Assembly: GCF_040939455.1 (NCBI RefSeq)
Contig: NC_134117.1
Span: forward strand, 23,801,501-23,865,500
Source: Microcebus murinus
Lineage: Eukaryota > Chordata > Mammalia > Primates > Cheirogaleidae
DNA length: 64,000 bases
Reading direction: 5' to 3'
The translations under genes were made by a program, and so were the position numbers. A model generated the notes under the pieces. That model was not told the origin of the DNA. It saw nothing but the letters and a program-made list of their open reading frames with translations, and did no database searches. Shown here one piece after another: positions 12,001 to 22,978 of this stretch. The number at the start of each line of letters is the position of its first letter. The first letter of the stretch is position 1.

Positions 12001-12123
12001 AGCTGGGCACAGTGGCTGGCACCTATAATCCCAGCTACTAGGGAGGTTGAGGCAGGAGGACTGCTTGAGGCCAGGAGTTCCAGATCAGCCTGGACAACAC
12101 AGCAAGATCCTGTCTAAAAAACA
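12001..12123 (+). mobile_element. Left Alu monomer (FLAM-like)
   Basis: This is a single arm, GCTGGGCACAGTGGCTGGCA to GCAAGATCCTGTCTAAAAAA, with no second arm. It lies 280 bases past the BORCS7 stop on the other strand. Confidence 0.8.
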
Positions 12124-12399
12124 ATTCTATAGGAAAAACTAAGATGTCTTTTAATTTAAACAATTAGAGTAACTTAAAAAATTCAGGAAGAGGATGGGTT
12201 AGTCCAATTTGCAAACTGTTTCCAAAATTCAGCCCCCACCTAGTTTCTTTTCAGGAGAAACTGTACATCAACACAAATCTTTGATAACTTAACTTTTGGA
12301 GAAGAAAATAGAAAACTAAACCCAGAGCATTATGGTTGTGTAAGATATTTCCTCCTCAGCATTAGGCAAAGAAGTGCTATTGTGCTCTTATATGCCATT

Positions 12400-12451
12400 T
12401 TATTTCAACAGATGATTCAACTGGTCTTGTAGATCTGACGACTGTTCAACA
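12400..12451 (-). CDS. BORCS7: BORCS7 coding exon 5 and stop
   Basis: After acceptor TTTCTAG the exon encodes (N)[16 protein letters not shown] and TAA at 12400-12402. An AATAAA string overlaps the stop codon but is too close to be a convincing poly(A) signal. The 3'UTR end was not located; unique sequence continues to about 11.4 kb. Confidence 0.94.
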
Positions 12452-15400
12452 CTAGAAATTAGAATAGAGAAAGAGTTTATCTGAAATGAATAATGAAGAC
12501 ATCTCTTTGTACAAACTATTTATATTTTACTGTATAAATACTGTTGCAGCTGAATAAAAATTTATATTGGTCCACTTGGGTCCCAGAAGTGTTTAAACTG
12601 TGAAGAAAAGTTTGCAATGCCACTTAGTAGTATAAACAATATGGCAAGGGACACATTTAAACCACTTTAGAAAACAAGGCTATTTAATGGTTTTAGCACA
12701 TTTACTCTACTTCATGAATATTACTAATGTAAAAGGTTTTCTTTCTACTCCTTAAGGTTGGCATTTATACCCTGTAACTTTTAGAAAGCCTATACTAGCA
12801 GTGAATTGAGTCATTGCATGCCTTTGAAATACATTGTATTCTTTAAATCCTGAAAGAGCTATTCCAGAGCTTATGTCAATTTAAGGACATGTGTTAACCA
12901 GAGTTTTATATAGGTCCTGGGCCCAGCAGTATAATTCCTCCCAGCCTGCTTCAGTTGGTTTCCTACTCTCCTGCCTTTGGGTTTACTTACTTCTTCTGAA
13001 TAGCTTCTTGCCTAAATCAGAAAAGGAAAGAGGAAAATAAACATAAGAAAACCCAGTAAACTGGTCAGACGTATACAGCATAGGCAGAACAAATTTCCAG
13101 CTTATGTCACATTCTATATTTCTGTCAATCCTATCCTAACTATTGAACAGCGTTTCCTATCTGAGTGCGGAGCTGCTGAAAAGGATTCTAAACCTAAAGA
13201 GGTAATAATATGTTTTCAGAGTGAGGGATGTGGCCCATCAAACCACATGCATGGCTCAAATTACATCTGAGTGTACAGATTCAAATGGTCACATACCTAA
13301 GATGTAGATCCCCAAAGAATGAATATGACAAACAGCTATTTAAATATCAAGAGTTAAATTCCCAACCATATATTTCCAATAGATACGTAAGTATAATATC
13401 AGCTACATAAAATATAAGACATGAAATAAGATGAAAAGCAAATTATAATTTTATGCAAAGTTACAACGGAGAAGAGTCTCTAGATTTTGAAAACTCCTAG
13501 ATGATTTATATGTAGCTGGTGCTGTGTCACATGTGGAAATGTAGGATACACGTGATTCCCTCACAGAGGAGCAGACTCCCCAGGAAAGAGTCTAATACTG
13601 ATGAATTCTCTCATAGTGATATTTATCACAGAATATTTATCATTCTGATAAACCAGTTGTCCTGGCATGGGCCTTGCCTTTATGTGAGTCTCTCCCTCTG
13701 GGGAGCCCTCAAATTATTAAATAACATGGGAGGTTCATGGAAGCTGGCCCTGCTCTTGATCTCACCGCCTACTCCAACTGCTTCTGAGTCTCAGGCATCT
13801 TCTCCACCTTTCCCACTCCTGCCTCCACGGGAAAATGTGCTGAAGCACATAGGCCATGAAACCAGGCCAAGGGTAATGATTTCGCAGCAAGTAGTTGCTG
13901 GAAAGGGCATACTTACTGGTACTGAAGATGTGTTGTTATTATTGCCATTTTCCTTAAACTCTGCATTAAAAAAGAGAGAGAAACACAACATTCCACTTCC
14001 TTATAGCCACACAAACTGTAATAAAACCCAAATCATAAAAAAAAAATCATCTCTATTCTACTAAGTGAAGTATCACAAGGATGGAAAAACAAGCAGCACA
14101 TGTACTCACCATCAAATTGGTATTAACTGATCAACACTTAAGTGCACATATAGTAGTAACATCCATCAGGTGTCAGGCAGATAGGAGGGGGTAGGAAGGG
14201 ATGGGTATATTCACATCTAATGGGTGTGGCGCGCACTGTCTGAGGGATGGACACGCTTGAAGCTCTGACTTGGATGGGGCAAAGGCAATATATGTAACCT
14301 AAACATTAGTGCCCCATAATATGCTAAAATGAAAATTAAAGAAAAATTGTTTCTTACATCTTCTGAGTGCAAGATGGCATCTTCCTGCAGTACCATGTTT
14401 CGAGCTGCCTGACCTAGCAGCTGGAAGACAAAAATAAAATGGTAATAATCAAAATTCCCAAACTTCCTATAATCTTCTCTGCAGCTGTTATACCACTACC
14501 CTCTGCTCCCCGCACCCACTCTTCCACCCTACATAACCACAAACACTCAAAATGTAATGGAGATAATTACCTATATGGGCACCAAAAAATAAAAAAAGAA
14601 AAAAAAAATGTAATGGAGGATAATTTTCCATTTGTTCATGTTGAAAATTAATTTCATTGACACTATAGTGGTTCTGGCATGAGCCTGACATCTGTTCCAA
14701 AAGCTACCACATGAGAAATCAAGTGTTTCCTAACTGCTGAGCTCTCTGCAGAGTGTATTCATCAGGTGCTGAGAGAAGTCTATAAAAACCTTTGGCTCCA
14801 CAAGCCCAGTGAGAGAACCTACCTTCTGATTCTTTAAAGGCAGATTTGAGATTTGTGGTGCTTTGAGAGGAGTGAGGGAGCAGGAATTGGGACCTGGCTG
14901 AAAAGGTCAGAAGGAATATAGCTGTTTAGAAATGGAATGAAGGGGGGAGGCATGAGAAGAAGCTTGAGGCTTAAAGTGGGAACCCCCCAACCCACCCACC
15001 CAATAAAAGACAGCCAGATGGAGCCAGGGAAGAGAAAAGGAGAAATGTTCAAGGGAGATTTTAATGAGGTCACTGAGTTCAATGGGCCCTGAGATCAAGA
15101 GAGAAACACTAAACTCTGGATTCAGCTGGGTGGCCCATGGGTCAAGGCAGAGCTGACAGAGACTGCACTTGGAGGCAGAGACCAGCAGAGATTTCTGGCC
15201 TAAGGCTGCATTCTGCTTCTGGCATACCTAAATCCAGCCACACAAGCATAATAAAAGGAGCTATTGTTACGTGTATCCTACCAACCCTTCCATGTTCTGT
15301 AGGGCCACAGAGATTCTTGGAAAAGAAGGCTGGCACTTCAAATTAACTGGGAACTTCAGCATTGCTGCAGTTCTGAGATTCCTGCCCCTGGGCAGCAACA

Positions 15401-18400
15401 TTTATTTATTCATTTTTCTTTTTAATTTAAATTTTAAAATTAGTAAACCCTTCTGTGCTTCTAAAGCCAAAACGATAAAGTAGGGCTTTCCATCTCTGTC
15501 CCTTCCATTCCGTTCATTCCCCCATCCCATACGTAACTATTTTTTGTTGTTGTTGTTTTGTTTTGTTTCTTTCATTCTCATGCCTTTTGGAACCATACGT
15601 AACTATTTTTATTTTATTCTGGAAAAAAAAAGTATTGAGTGCTTACAATATGCCAGGACTCTGGAAAAGAGTACTAACAGGGCTCACCATCTGGAGGGGA
15701 CAAAGGCACTTACAGCAAGCACCTTATAGTAAGTACTGATGAGGAAGCACTGGATGCCCTGGGAACATGCAGGGAGGCAGGGCGTCTAACCCATTGCAGA
15801 GGTTCAGGGAGGGCTCCTAAAAGAAGTGACTTCTTAGCTGACCTGAACATTAGGGTTTAGAATTCATCTTATGTGTAATTTTACAGAAAAGTGGCATGAT
15901 CAGATTTATTGTTTGAGAAGTATAGTAAGCAGATGCACTAGAGTGGGGAACAAGGACAGAGACTGGTTAGAAGGACACTGCAGAACTCCAGGCAAACAAT
16001 GAGGGTGGCCAGAAACACAGAAGTGGCAACTGGGGGAAAGAAAAGGGATGTCATAGAAAACAGACGTGATGAGACTTGTGATTGCCTGTAATGGAGGGGC
16101 TGTTATAAGGCCAAGGTCTTTTCGTTGATGATATATTCATTGGCATTCTGCATCATTTTCCCTTTTTTTTTCCTTCCATGTCAGATGGGCAATGTGTCGA
16201 CGTCATAACAAAGTTTGAGGGAGGTACATCTCTCACATGCGCATGAACACTCAACCATCACGCTTATGAACTACAAAAGGATCTCTGCATCACTTTCTTA
16301 CATAAACTACCAGACATATTACATATCATTTAAGATTTCCAGGCTTGTTTTAAAGTGGAAGAACATCCTGAATATACCTATAAACCCTTTTTGTTAACAC
16401 TAAGATTTCATCATTTTCCATATTGTTTTATTAAATTATGTAGCTGCAATTGCAAGTATAAGCATCATGCATACATTGTGTTCAGGAAAAAATACACTGG
16501 ACCCTCACTAAGTACACAACTCAAATGGAGGGGCAGAAGTGCAGGGGTGCAAGAGAGTAGCCTATTAGTCATAAGCATTCACTGTGCTGTGGGCGTAAGT
16601 GTGTTTTCCCTTACTTTGTGCTCCAGACATACTGGCCTCCTTACATTCCTGGCACACATTCCCATCTCAAGGCCTTCGCCTTTGTCATTTCCACCACTTT
16701 GAACTCTCTGCCTCTAGATATCAACAGAGCTAGCTAGCTCACTTCATCCAACTGTCTGCTCAAATGTCACCTTCCCAGAAAGCCCTTCCCTGACCACCCT
16801 GTTTAAAATAAACCCTTTCGTCACTCACTTCATCACTTTCATTCCTAGGTTTATTTTTCTTCACAGCATTTACCACCACTTGATTGTTTTTATGTTTCAT
16901 TTGTTTACTGTCTGTCTCTTCACTAACATGTAAGGTTCCTTAGTATAGGGATTTAGTTTTGTTTATCCCTGGTACTTAGAACAGTTTCTGGAACATAGCA
17001 GACACACAATAAATATTTGTTAAATAAATGCTGTGGAATGAGTGTTTTACACATGCAAATTGTCAGTTAATAAACAAAATACCCAAATGGAGACTGTTCA
17101 AGAGGTAATGCTCTATGGGATAAGAGGGATTGAAAATTAATAAGACACTCTAATAACTTCACAGTCTAGTAAAGGAAATGGCAAAAGTACATAAGTAACA
17201 GTAGAACAAAGCAATATTGTAAGTTGATAAGTGCCATTTAAGAGATCCAATAAAAAGATGAAGTCCAGAAAATTGAGAGATGATATGTCAACCCTGTCCC
17301 AGAAAGCTGGATTGATTTCAGTTTCACTCAATCCACACCATTCACTGAGCACCCAATCTAAATCTACTCAGAATATATGCCAAAATAAAAAATAAAAATA
17401 ATAAATCTACTCAGAAGCAGCCCACATGAAAAGTTCATAAGGAGGAGGAACAGGAAGGAGCAAGCTACACTGGGGCAATCAATGGTGGCATAGTGGCTTT
17501 TTGGCCATTTAATCCAGCCAGTACCACACAGGAGGTAGTATCCAAGAGTGTGAGCCTAGAACCAGTATGCCTAGCTTTGAATCCTAGCTCTATTCCTTCC
17601 TAGCTAGGTGTGATCTTGAACAAGTTAAATTCCTCTCTATATCCTCTCTGTAAGAAAAGTACCTCTTTTAAGTAGCAAATCTGAAGACTTAATGATTAAA
17701 CTACATAAAAGACAGTGGTTTCCAGCACATATTAAATGGTCAATAAATGTAAGTTTTGGCCAGGCATGGTGGCCTATGCCTGTAATCCTAGCACTATGGA
17801 AGGCTGAGGCAGGAGAATTGCTTGAGCCCAAGAGTTCAAGAGCAGCCTGAGCAACATACCAAGACCCTGTCTCGGAGGGAGGGGGGACAAGGACAATATA
17901 TGTAACCTTAACATTCATACCCCCATAATATGCTGAAAAAAATAAATGAAAAAAAAGACCCTGTCTCTACAAAAAATAGAAAAATTAGCCAGGCATGGTA
18001 GCACACATCTGTACTTCCAGCTACTTAGGAGGCTGAGGCAGGAGGATCACTGGAGCCCAAGATTTTGAGGTTGCAGTGAGCTATGATGACACCACTGCAC
18101 TATAGCCTGGGCAACAGAGTAAGATCCTGTCTCAATTAATCAATAGAATAAGACCCTGTCTCAAAATATCAATCAATAAATGTAAGTTTGTTATGATGAA
18201 TATGTTCAATATTTACAGGTAGTTACCTATGAATACTATCTATTTTTTTAAATTTATATATTTTCCCAAAAATAGATTCAAGACAATTTATAACTATGTG
18301 TATATTTACACACATACGCAGATTTTTTAAAAAACAGAAATAGAATCTAGAATTCATGAAAGGAGAAGTAAATATATTTACCACTAAGACTGACATAGGA

Positions 18401-20016
18401 ACTTGTATGCAACCAAGGCAAAAAGTGAAACACAGTAAGTTGCATAATTCTTATTGCTTGGCAACAGGCACGATTAAGTTCTTCAGAATAGATAAACTTT
18501 CCTCTGATACTGAATTATAAAAAACAGTGTATCATATGAGACCTCACACAAATCATGTTTGGGATCACCAGGTCACTAACTTCAACAATAGTATTATGGT
18601 AAATACAAACATCTTCTTCATACAGTTGTTTTTTGTAGTCACTATCAATAAAAGCTAAGAAAGGACACAACACTAAAGCCAATTCTGTAAATACAAGTCT
18701 ACTGGGCTCCAAACTAATATGAGTAAAGGTCCCATAAAAACTTATATACAAGTCAAAAGACTTGTGGACATACAATGCTTGATACTGCAACTACATAACT
18801 TAATGAAACAATATGGAAACTAATGAAATATAAGTAAAAAGACAGAAAGAACTGCTATCACTATGAAAACTAAGTTCAAAATAGGAAACACTTATTGAAG
18901 TAGATAAGATAAACTTTTATTGAGGTAAATGATGAGCAAGAGTGTGAAAAAGCCTGTGGGGAAGAGGGGTAATTAATAGAAATCTAAAAAGATTCTAGGC
19001 TCAGATTGTTTTACAGATGTATTCAAGATGTTCCAAAACTGGAAATCTTAGATGGTATGTGCTGGGTTGCTTTATCTAACACAATGATGGACATATGCTT
19101 TCATTCCTCTTGGGTAAATAACTAGGAGTGGAATGGCTGGGTCACTGGTCCCATTTCATTTATCCATTCACCTGTCAATGGGCATTTGGGTTATTTCCAG
19201 TTTGGCGCTATCATAAATAAAGGTGCTAAGAACATGTACAAATCTTTGTGTGGACATATATTTTCATTCCTGTTGAGTGAACAGGAATCTATGTAGGAGT
19301 TCAACAGATAGGTCTGTTTTTGGAGAGAGACAGGGAGTACATATATAAAACTTTCTGGGGAGAAAACCTATCAAATAATTCCATCCACGGAACCAACTAG
19401 AGTATGGAGAAGGAGAAAACAGAGGAAAGGAGAAAGCTAATCTAAGAAACAGAAAACCAAGAATGTGCCCAGAAAGACAAATAAGAAAAGAATAAGCCCA
19501 TAGACAGGTGATGCACAAAAGTGTGGAAAGAATGTGGGTTATTTGAAGGCAAAACCATGAGGAATTTGGGGGCTGAAAGGAACCAATCTGCACTAGAGAC
19601 AACGCCGAAAAACGAATGAGGAATTGGTTAGGAACATCGCTCATCTGCCCTCTCGCAGCTATCTTTGTTGTAAAGCAGATTCCCAAGACATTGTTTCTCT
19701 CCCTTCGCCCTCAAGACGCTAACCCTAAGCAAAGAGACTACACAACCCAGAATGCAACACGCACCCTCGGCTAACGAGCCCTACTCTTGCCCCAGGATGC
19801 AACGCGACCCTCTTCCACAGCTATGAAAGACTGCGAGTTCCCGGAGCATTAGGCCGGGCGAGTTGACTCCCAGCTCACCTCGGAGCTCCGGGAGCCCTTC
19901 AGCACCTGCTTGGTGAGCGCGATCACGTCAGTACCACAGGTGTTCACCTTCTCGGTGAGAAGCCCCTTCACGGACTGACCAAACCGTGCTTGAGAATCTG
20001 GCGTTCCAGTCGCCAT
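12400..20016 (-). CDS. BORCS7: BORCS7, BORC complex subunit 7 (five coding exons)
   Basis: BORCS7 (C10orf32, diaskedin) is a small helical subunit of BORC, the lysosome-surface complex that recruits ARL8 and kinesins to move lysosomes outward. Coding exons on the minus strand are 19879-20016, 14358-14420, 13917-13960, 12991-13011 and 12400-12451. They total 318 nt, 105 residues plus TAA, the same length as human. The protein starts [18 protein letters not shown] and ends [11 protein letters not shown]. All splice sites are GT-AG. Only a few residues differ from human as remembered (for example Glu7Asp and a Thr25Asn-type change), so the gene looks functional. The start is the only ATG that gives the conserved N-terminus. 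Its head faces CYP17A1 about 9.7 kb away; AS3MT lies downstream on the same strand, as in human, where read-through transcripts are known. Confidence 0.95.
12991..13011 (-). CDS. BORCS7: BORCS7 coding exon 4, a 21-nt microexon
   Basis: The exon gives Q-QEAIQK-N using one base to finish Gln and two to begin Asn. Acceptor GATTTAG and donor GTAAGT flank it exactly, and both joins restore the human reading QYQQEAIQKNVEQ. Confidence 0.92.
13917..13960 (-). CDS. BORCS7: BORCS7 coding exon 3
   Basis: The 44-nt exon encodes [14 protein letters not shown] plus two bases of the next Gln. The acceptor is AATGCAG (AG at 13961-13962) and the donor is GTAAGT (from 13916). Confidence 0.94.
14185..14335 (+). 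mobile_element. L1 3'-end fragment, about 150 bp
   Basis: It starts in a G-rich run (AGGAGGGGGTAGGAAGGG) and ends GCCCCATAATATGCTAAAAT with an A-rich tail. It lies in BORCS7 intron 2. Confidence 0.7.
14358..14420 (-). CDS. BORCS7: BORCS7 coding exon 2
   Basis: The exon holds 21 codons, [20 protein letters not shown] plus D. The acceptor is CTTCCAG (AG at 14421-14422) and the donor GTAAGA begins at 14357. Confidence 0.94.
14421..15540. other. BORCS7 intron 1, unique part
   Basis: No recognised gene or repeat lies in this stretch. A purine-poor tract, AACCCCCCAACCCACCCACC, lies at about 14981-15000. Confidence 0.4.
15630..16095 (+). mobile_element. L2 LINE 3' fragment
   Basis: GTATTGAGTGCTTACAATAT, then GGAGGGCTCCTAAAAGAAGT and AAGTGGCATGATCAGATTT, follow the L2 order. 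Confidence 0.65.
16605..17038 (+). mobile_element. L2 LINE 3' end
   Basis: GGCCTTCGCCTTTGTCATTT, TGCTCAAATGTCACCTTCCC and the terminal ACACAATAAATATTTGTTAA are diagnostic of the L2 3' end. Confidence 0.85.
17525..17756 (+). mobile_element. MIR SINE
   Basis: CTAGCTTTGAATCCTAGCTC, a GTGATCTTGAACAAGTTAAA core and a TCAATAAATGTAAG end give near full MIR length. Confidence 0.75.
17757..18140 (+). mobile_element. Alu split by a nested L1 end
   Basis: The left part runs 17757-17873 and the right part resumes at 17955. The combined element is a normal dimer ending GGGCAACAGAGTAAGATCC. Confidence 0.88.
17874..17954 (+). mobile_element. 81-bp L1 3' end nested in Alu, 13-bp TSD
   Basis: GGAGGGAGGGGGGACAAGG starts it, and ATACCCCCATAATATGCTG and an A-rich tail end it. 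AAGACCCTGTCTC, an Alu sequence, occurs at 17861-17873 and 17955-17967. Confidence 0.88.
18200..19075. other. BORCS7 intron 1, unrecognised sequence
   Basis: This is AT-rich, with no exon-like or repeat match I can defend. Confidence 0.4.
19080..19290 (-). mobile_element. Old L1 ORF2/3' fragment, antisense
   Basis: AACTAGGAGTGGAATGGCTG and ATCATAAATAAAGGTGCTAA are antisense ORF2-end sequence of old L1s. Confidence 0.75.
19737..19755. promoter_or_regulatory. ZNF143-like site in BORCS7 intron 1
   Basis: ACTACACAACCCAGAATGC resembles the ZNF143/SBS motif ACTACAATTCCCAGAATGC with three mismatches, all in the middle. It lies 124 bases inside intron 1, close to the transcription start, where this motif is often found. 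A second CCCAGGATGCAACG stretch lies near 19793. Confidence 0.4.
19879..20016 (-). CDS. BORCS7: BORCS7 coding exon 1
   Basis: The exon holds 46 codons from [10 protein letters not shown] to LKGSRSSE, followed by donor GTGAGC (GT at 19877-19878). The upstream frame is open for nine more codons but has no ATG nearer than this one. Confidence 0.95.
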
Positions 20017-20128
20017 CACTTCAACTAGCGATCGCCTCCGCACGGACGATGGCGAGTCGCGGGGGCCAAAAGGAAAGCAAAGCGTAAGAGGATGTGTCTC
20101 TGTACCTACTGTGGGAAAAGGAAAGGAC

Positions 20129-20137
20129 GCATGCGCC
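20129..20137. promoter_or_regulatory. NRF1-like GCATGCGC site upstream of BORCS7
   Basis: CGCATGCGC sits about 115 bases upstream of the BORCS7 ATG and fits the core of the palindromic NRF1 motif, common in housekeeping promoters. There is no obvious TATA box. Confidence 0.4.
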
Positions 20138-20227
20138 TAGCGGAGATTGCTCTTTGCTCACTTCTATCGTGAGGAAGACGGGGCCCAGGCAAACATCTCT
20201 GGAAAGGATGGGGGACAATTTCAGTAA

Positions 20228-20410
20228 ATCTGTGGTTTAGAATCAGAAGTCCTGGGTAACCCTCCCAATGCTACCATTTAGCAGTGTGTGACTGCAAATT
20301 ACTCCACCTATGTCTTACCTTCTTCCTCTGTAAAACAGAAGTAATAATGTTAAAGTTTCCAAGTACTTATGAGAATGAATTAGGATCATTCAGTTCAATT
20401 TAAATAAACA
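20228..20410 (+). mobile_element. MIR-like SINE
   Basis: AGAATCAGAAGTCCTGGGTA, TCTTCCTCTGTAAAACAGAA and GTAATAATG follow the MIR layout just upstream of BORCS7. Confidence 0.55.
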
Positions 20411-20783
20411 TTTCCTAAATTAAATACCAAACAGTGTACTAAGCCGAGGATAGAGAAAGAAATATGATACAGGTGTCTCCACGGAGCTCCCAGACTGATG
20501 AGGCACACAGGCGTGTAAATAAATGAGCTACGAAGAACGACCTAATAGAAAAATTAGGACACAAACAGGCAATTGAAAGAAAAAGAAAATCAAGTGGCCA
20601 ATAAATGTTAAAAATGCTCAACATCACTAGTGATTTTTAATGATAAGTAACATCTTCATTCTATTAGGACCAAACTAATAACTGCCTTGGAAATGAATTA
20701 ATATGTAAAATGTTTCAAGTAGCTCCATTTCTTTTTTAGCTAATGCACAAGAGAGATGAGAATATTATTGTATTGAAATTTTT

Positions 20784-20925
20784 CCAGGCATGGTGGCTCA
20801 CGCCTGTAATCCTAGCACTCTGGGAGGCAGAGGTGGGCGGATTGTTTAAGCTCAGGAGTTTGAGACCAGCCTGAGCAAGAGCAGACCCCATCTCTGCTTA
20901 AAATAGAAAGAAATTAATTAGCCAA

Positions 20926-20963
<38 letters not shown>

Positions 20964-21079
20964 TAAAAAATTAGCCGAGGAGCTTAGAGCCCAGGAGCCC
21001 AAGAGTTTGAGGTTGCTGTGAGCTAGGCTCATGCCATGGTCCTCTAGCTCCAGCAACAGAGTGAGACTCTGTCTCAAAG
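20784..21079 (+). mobile_element. Alu containing an (AT)n run
   Basis: CCAGGCATGGTGGCTCACGC starts it. The middle block AGCCAACTAAT is followed by about 32 bases of alternating AT at 20929-20960, and part of the right arm is missing. Confidence 0.88.
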
Positions 21080-21226
21080 AAAATTTTGTTCAAAATTACC
21101 TGTACTCAATATCAGCATTACTTCCTCTTCCAAGTGTGTAGAACTACAAATGTCTCTGTTGAATCTCATTTAATTTGTGTTCTTAATAAAATTTTTTGAG
21201 TTATAATTTAGGTACAATAACTACAT

Positions 21227-21535
21227 TCTTTTTTTGTTGTTGTTTGAGACACTCTCACTCTGTTGCCTGGGCTAGAGTGCCATGGCATCAGCCTAGCTCT
21301 CAGCAACTTCAAACTCCTGGATTCAAGCGATCCTCACCCTCCCTAGTAGCTGAGACTACAGGCATGTGCCACCATGCCCAGCTGATTTTTTCTATATATT
21401 TTTAGTTGTCCAGCTAATTTCTTTGTATTTTTAGTAGAGATGGGATCTCGCTCTTGCTGGTCTTGAACTCCTGACCTCCCGCCTCAGCCTCCCAGAGTGC
21501 TAGGATTACAAGTGTGAGCCACCACGCCCGGCCTA
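21227..21535 (-). mobile_element. Strepsirrhine-type Alu
   Basis: GAGACACTCTCACTCTGTTG to GAGCCACCACGCCCGGCC, with TTTTTAGTTGTCCAGCTAAT as middle block. Confidence 0.88.
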
Positions 21536-21539
21536 CGAT

Positions 21540-22130
21540 AAGTGCATTCTTTTAAGGTGCACAATTTGAGTATGACAGATGTGTACACTTATGAACCACC
21601 ACCACTATTAAGATACAGAACATATCCATCACCCCCAGAAGTTTCCAGGTGTCTCTTTGAAGTCCATCTCTCCCTCTACCTCTCACTCTAGGCAAAACTG
21701 CTTTGCTTTTGAGAACTACAGATTAATTTGCATTTCTACAATGTTATATAAGTGGAATCATACAGGAAGTACTCTTTCTTTGCCTGCTTCTTTCAGCATG
21801 ATGGTTTTGAGAATCATCTACATTGTTGTGTATATAACTAGTCTGTTCCTTTTTATTACTGAAAAATATTCCACTATATGGATATATCTTACTTAGTTTA
21901 TCCCCTCATCTGTTGATGGACATTTAGATCATTTCTACTTTGAGGATATTATGAATAAAGCTGCTATGAACATTTATATACAAGTCTTTCTGTGGGTTGT
22001 TTTCATTTCTCTTGGGTAACTAGGAGTGGAATGGCTGGATCATATGGTAAGTGTTCAACTTTTCAAGAAACTGCCAAGCCATTTTCCAAAGTGTTACCAT
22101 TTTAAATTCCCAACAGCAGTGTATGCCACC
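21540..22130 (-). mobile_element. Old L1 3' region, antisense
   Basis: TCTGTTGATGGACATTTAGA, GAATAAAGCTGCTATGAACA and TAGGAGTGGAATGGCTGGAT are antisense L1 ORF2-end matches; the 3'UTR side lies to the left. Confidence 0.8.
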
Positions 22131-22200
22131 ACGGTTGCTCTACATCCACAAAATCAGGAAAAGAGTGATTGTTCTATAGCCACAGTAACCAGTAACCGCC

Positions 22201-22978
22201 TGTGGGAGGCAGACTGGCCACTGACAGGTGGCCTCCATGATCCCCACCTCCTGGTATTCATGCCCTTGTGTGATGCCCTCTCTCTTCTCATGTGTGGGCA
22301 GGGACTGTGACTTACTTCTAATCAACAGTATATGCACAGGTGATGGGAGATACATGATTATCTTACAGAAGACTGTAAGGCCCATCTTGCTGGAGTCTCT
22401 CTCCCTTGCTGGCTGTGAGTGAGCAAGTGGCCATGATGTAGAACTCCACATGGAACTGCAAGCACCATCTAGTCACTAAGATCTGGGCCCCAGCTGACAG
22501 CTGAGGCTGGGTGGGGAGAAGCTCTTAGCTAACAATCAAAAGGAACTGAATGCTACTAACAACCAGTCAAGGAAGGAAGCAGATCCTTCTCTAGTAGAGC
22601 CTCTAGATCAGGTGTCCTCAAACTACAGCCCACAGGCCACATGCTGCCCGCCAAGGACATTTATCAGGCCTGCCAGATGCCGCCGCTGCCTGTCCTGCTT
22701 AGAAGCCAACTCGTCCCGGGCCCACAGTGCACACTCTCCAACAGTCTAAGGGACAGTGAACTGGCCCCCTGTTTAAAAAGTTTGAGGACCCCTGCTTTAG
22801 ATGAAAACCCAGCCCTGGCCCATACATTGACTACAGCCTCGTAAGACCCTAAGCAAGTGGCCCAGTGAAGCTGCACTTAGATTCCTCACCCATAAAAACT
22901 ATAAGATAATAAAGTGTATTGTTTTCAGTCACTACGTTTGTGGTAATGTTTATGGTAATGTGTCAATAGAAAACTAAC
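22201..22978 (+). mobile_element. MLT1-type MaLR LTR, interrupted
   Basis: TGTGGGAGGCAGACTGGCC, CCCACCTCCTGGTATTCATG, TGTGGGCAGGGACTGTGACT and a 3' end AACTATAAGATAATAAAGTG match the mammalian MLT1 LTR order. It is a non-coding remnant of an old ERVL-related element, split by the hAT MITE at 22609-22794. Confidence 0.8.
22609..22794. mobile_element. 186-bp hAT-type MITE with terminal inverted repeats
   Basis: Ends CAGGTGTCCTCAAACT and AGTTTGAGGACCCCTG are inverted repeats of 16 bp with one mismatch. Flanking 8-mers CTCTAGAT (22601-22608) and CTTTAGAT (22795-22802) fit the hAT target nTCTAGAn. The interior CACAGGCCACATGCTGCCC has no coding capacity. It inserted into the MLT1 LTR. Confidence 0.87.

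Noticed and set aside
12400..12406. AATAAA overlapping the BORCS7 stop codon as poly(A) signal
   Set aside because: It would leave almost no 3'UTR, and the hexamer arises from the AAATAA codons themselves.
13519..14064. 181-codon plus-strand open frame across BORCS7 exon 3
   Set aside because: It is antisense to a real exon and its flanking intron; no similarity recognised.
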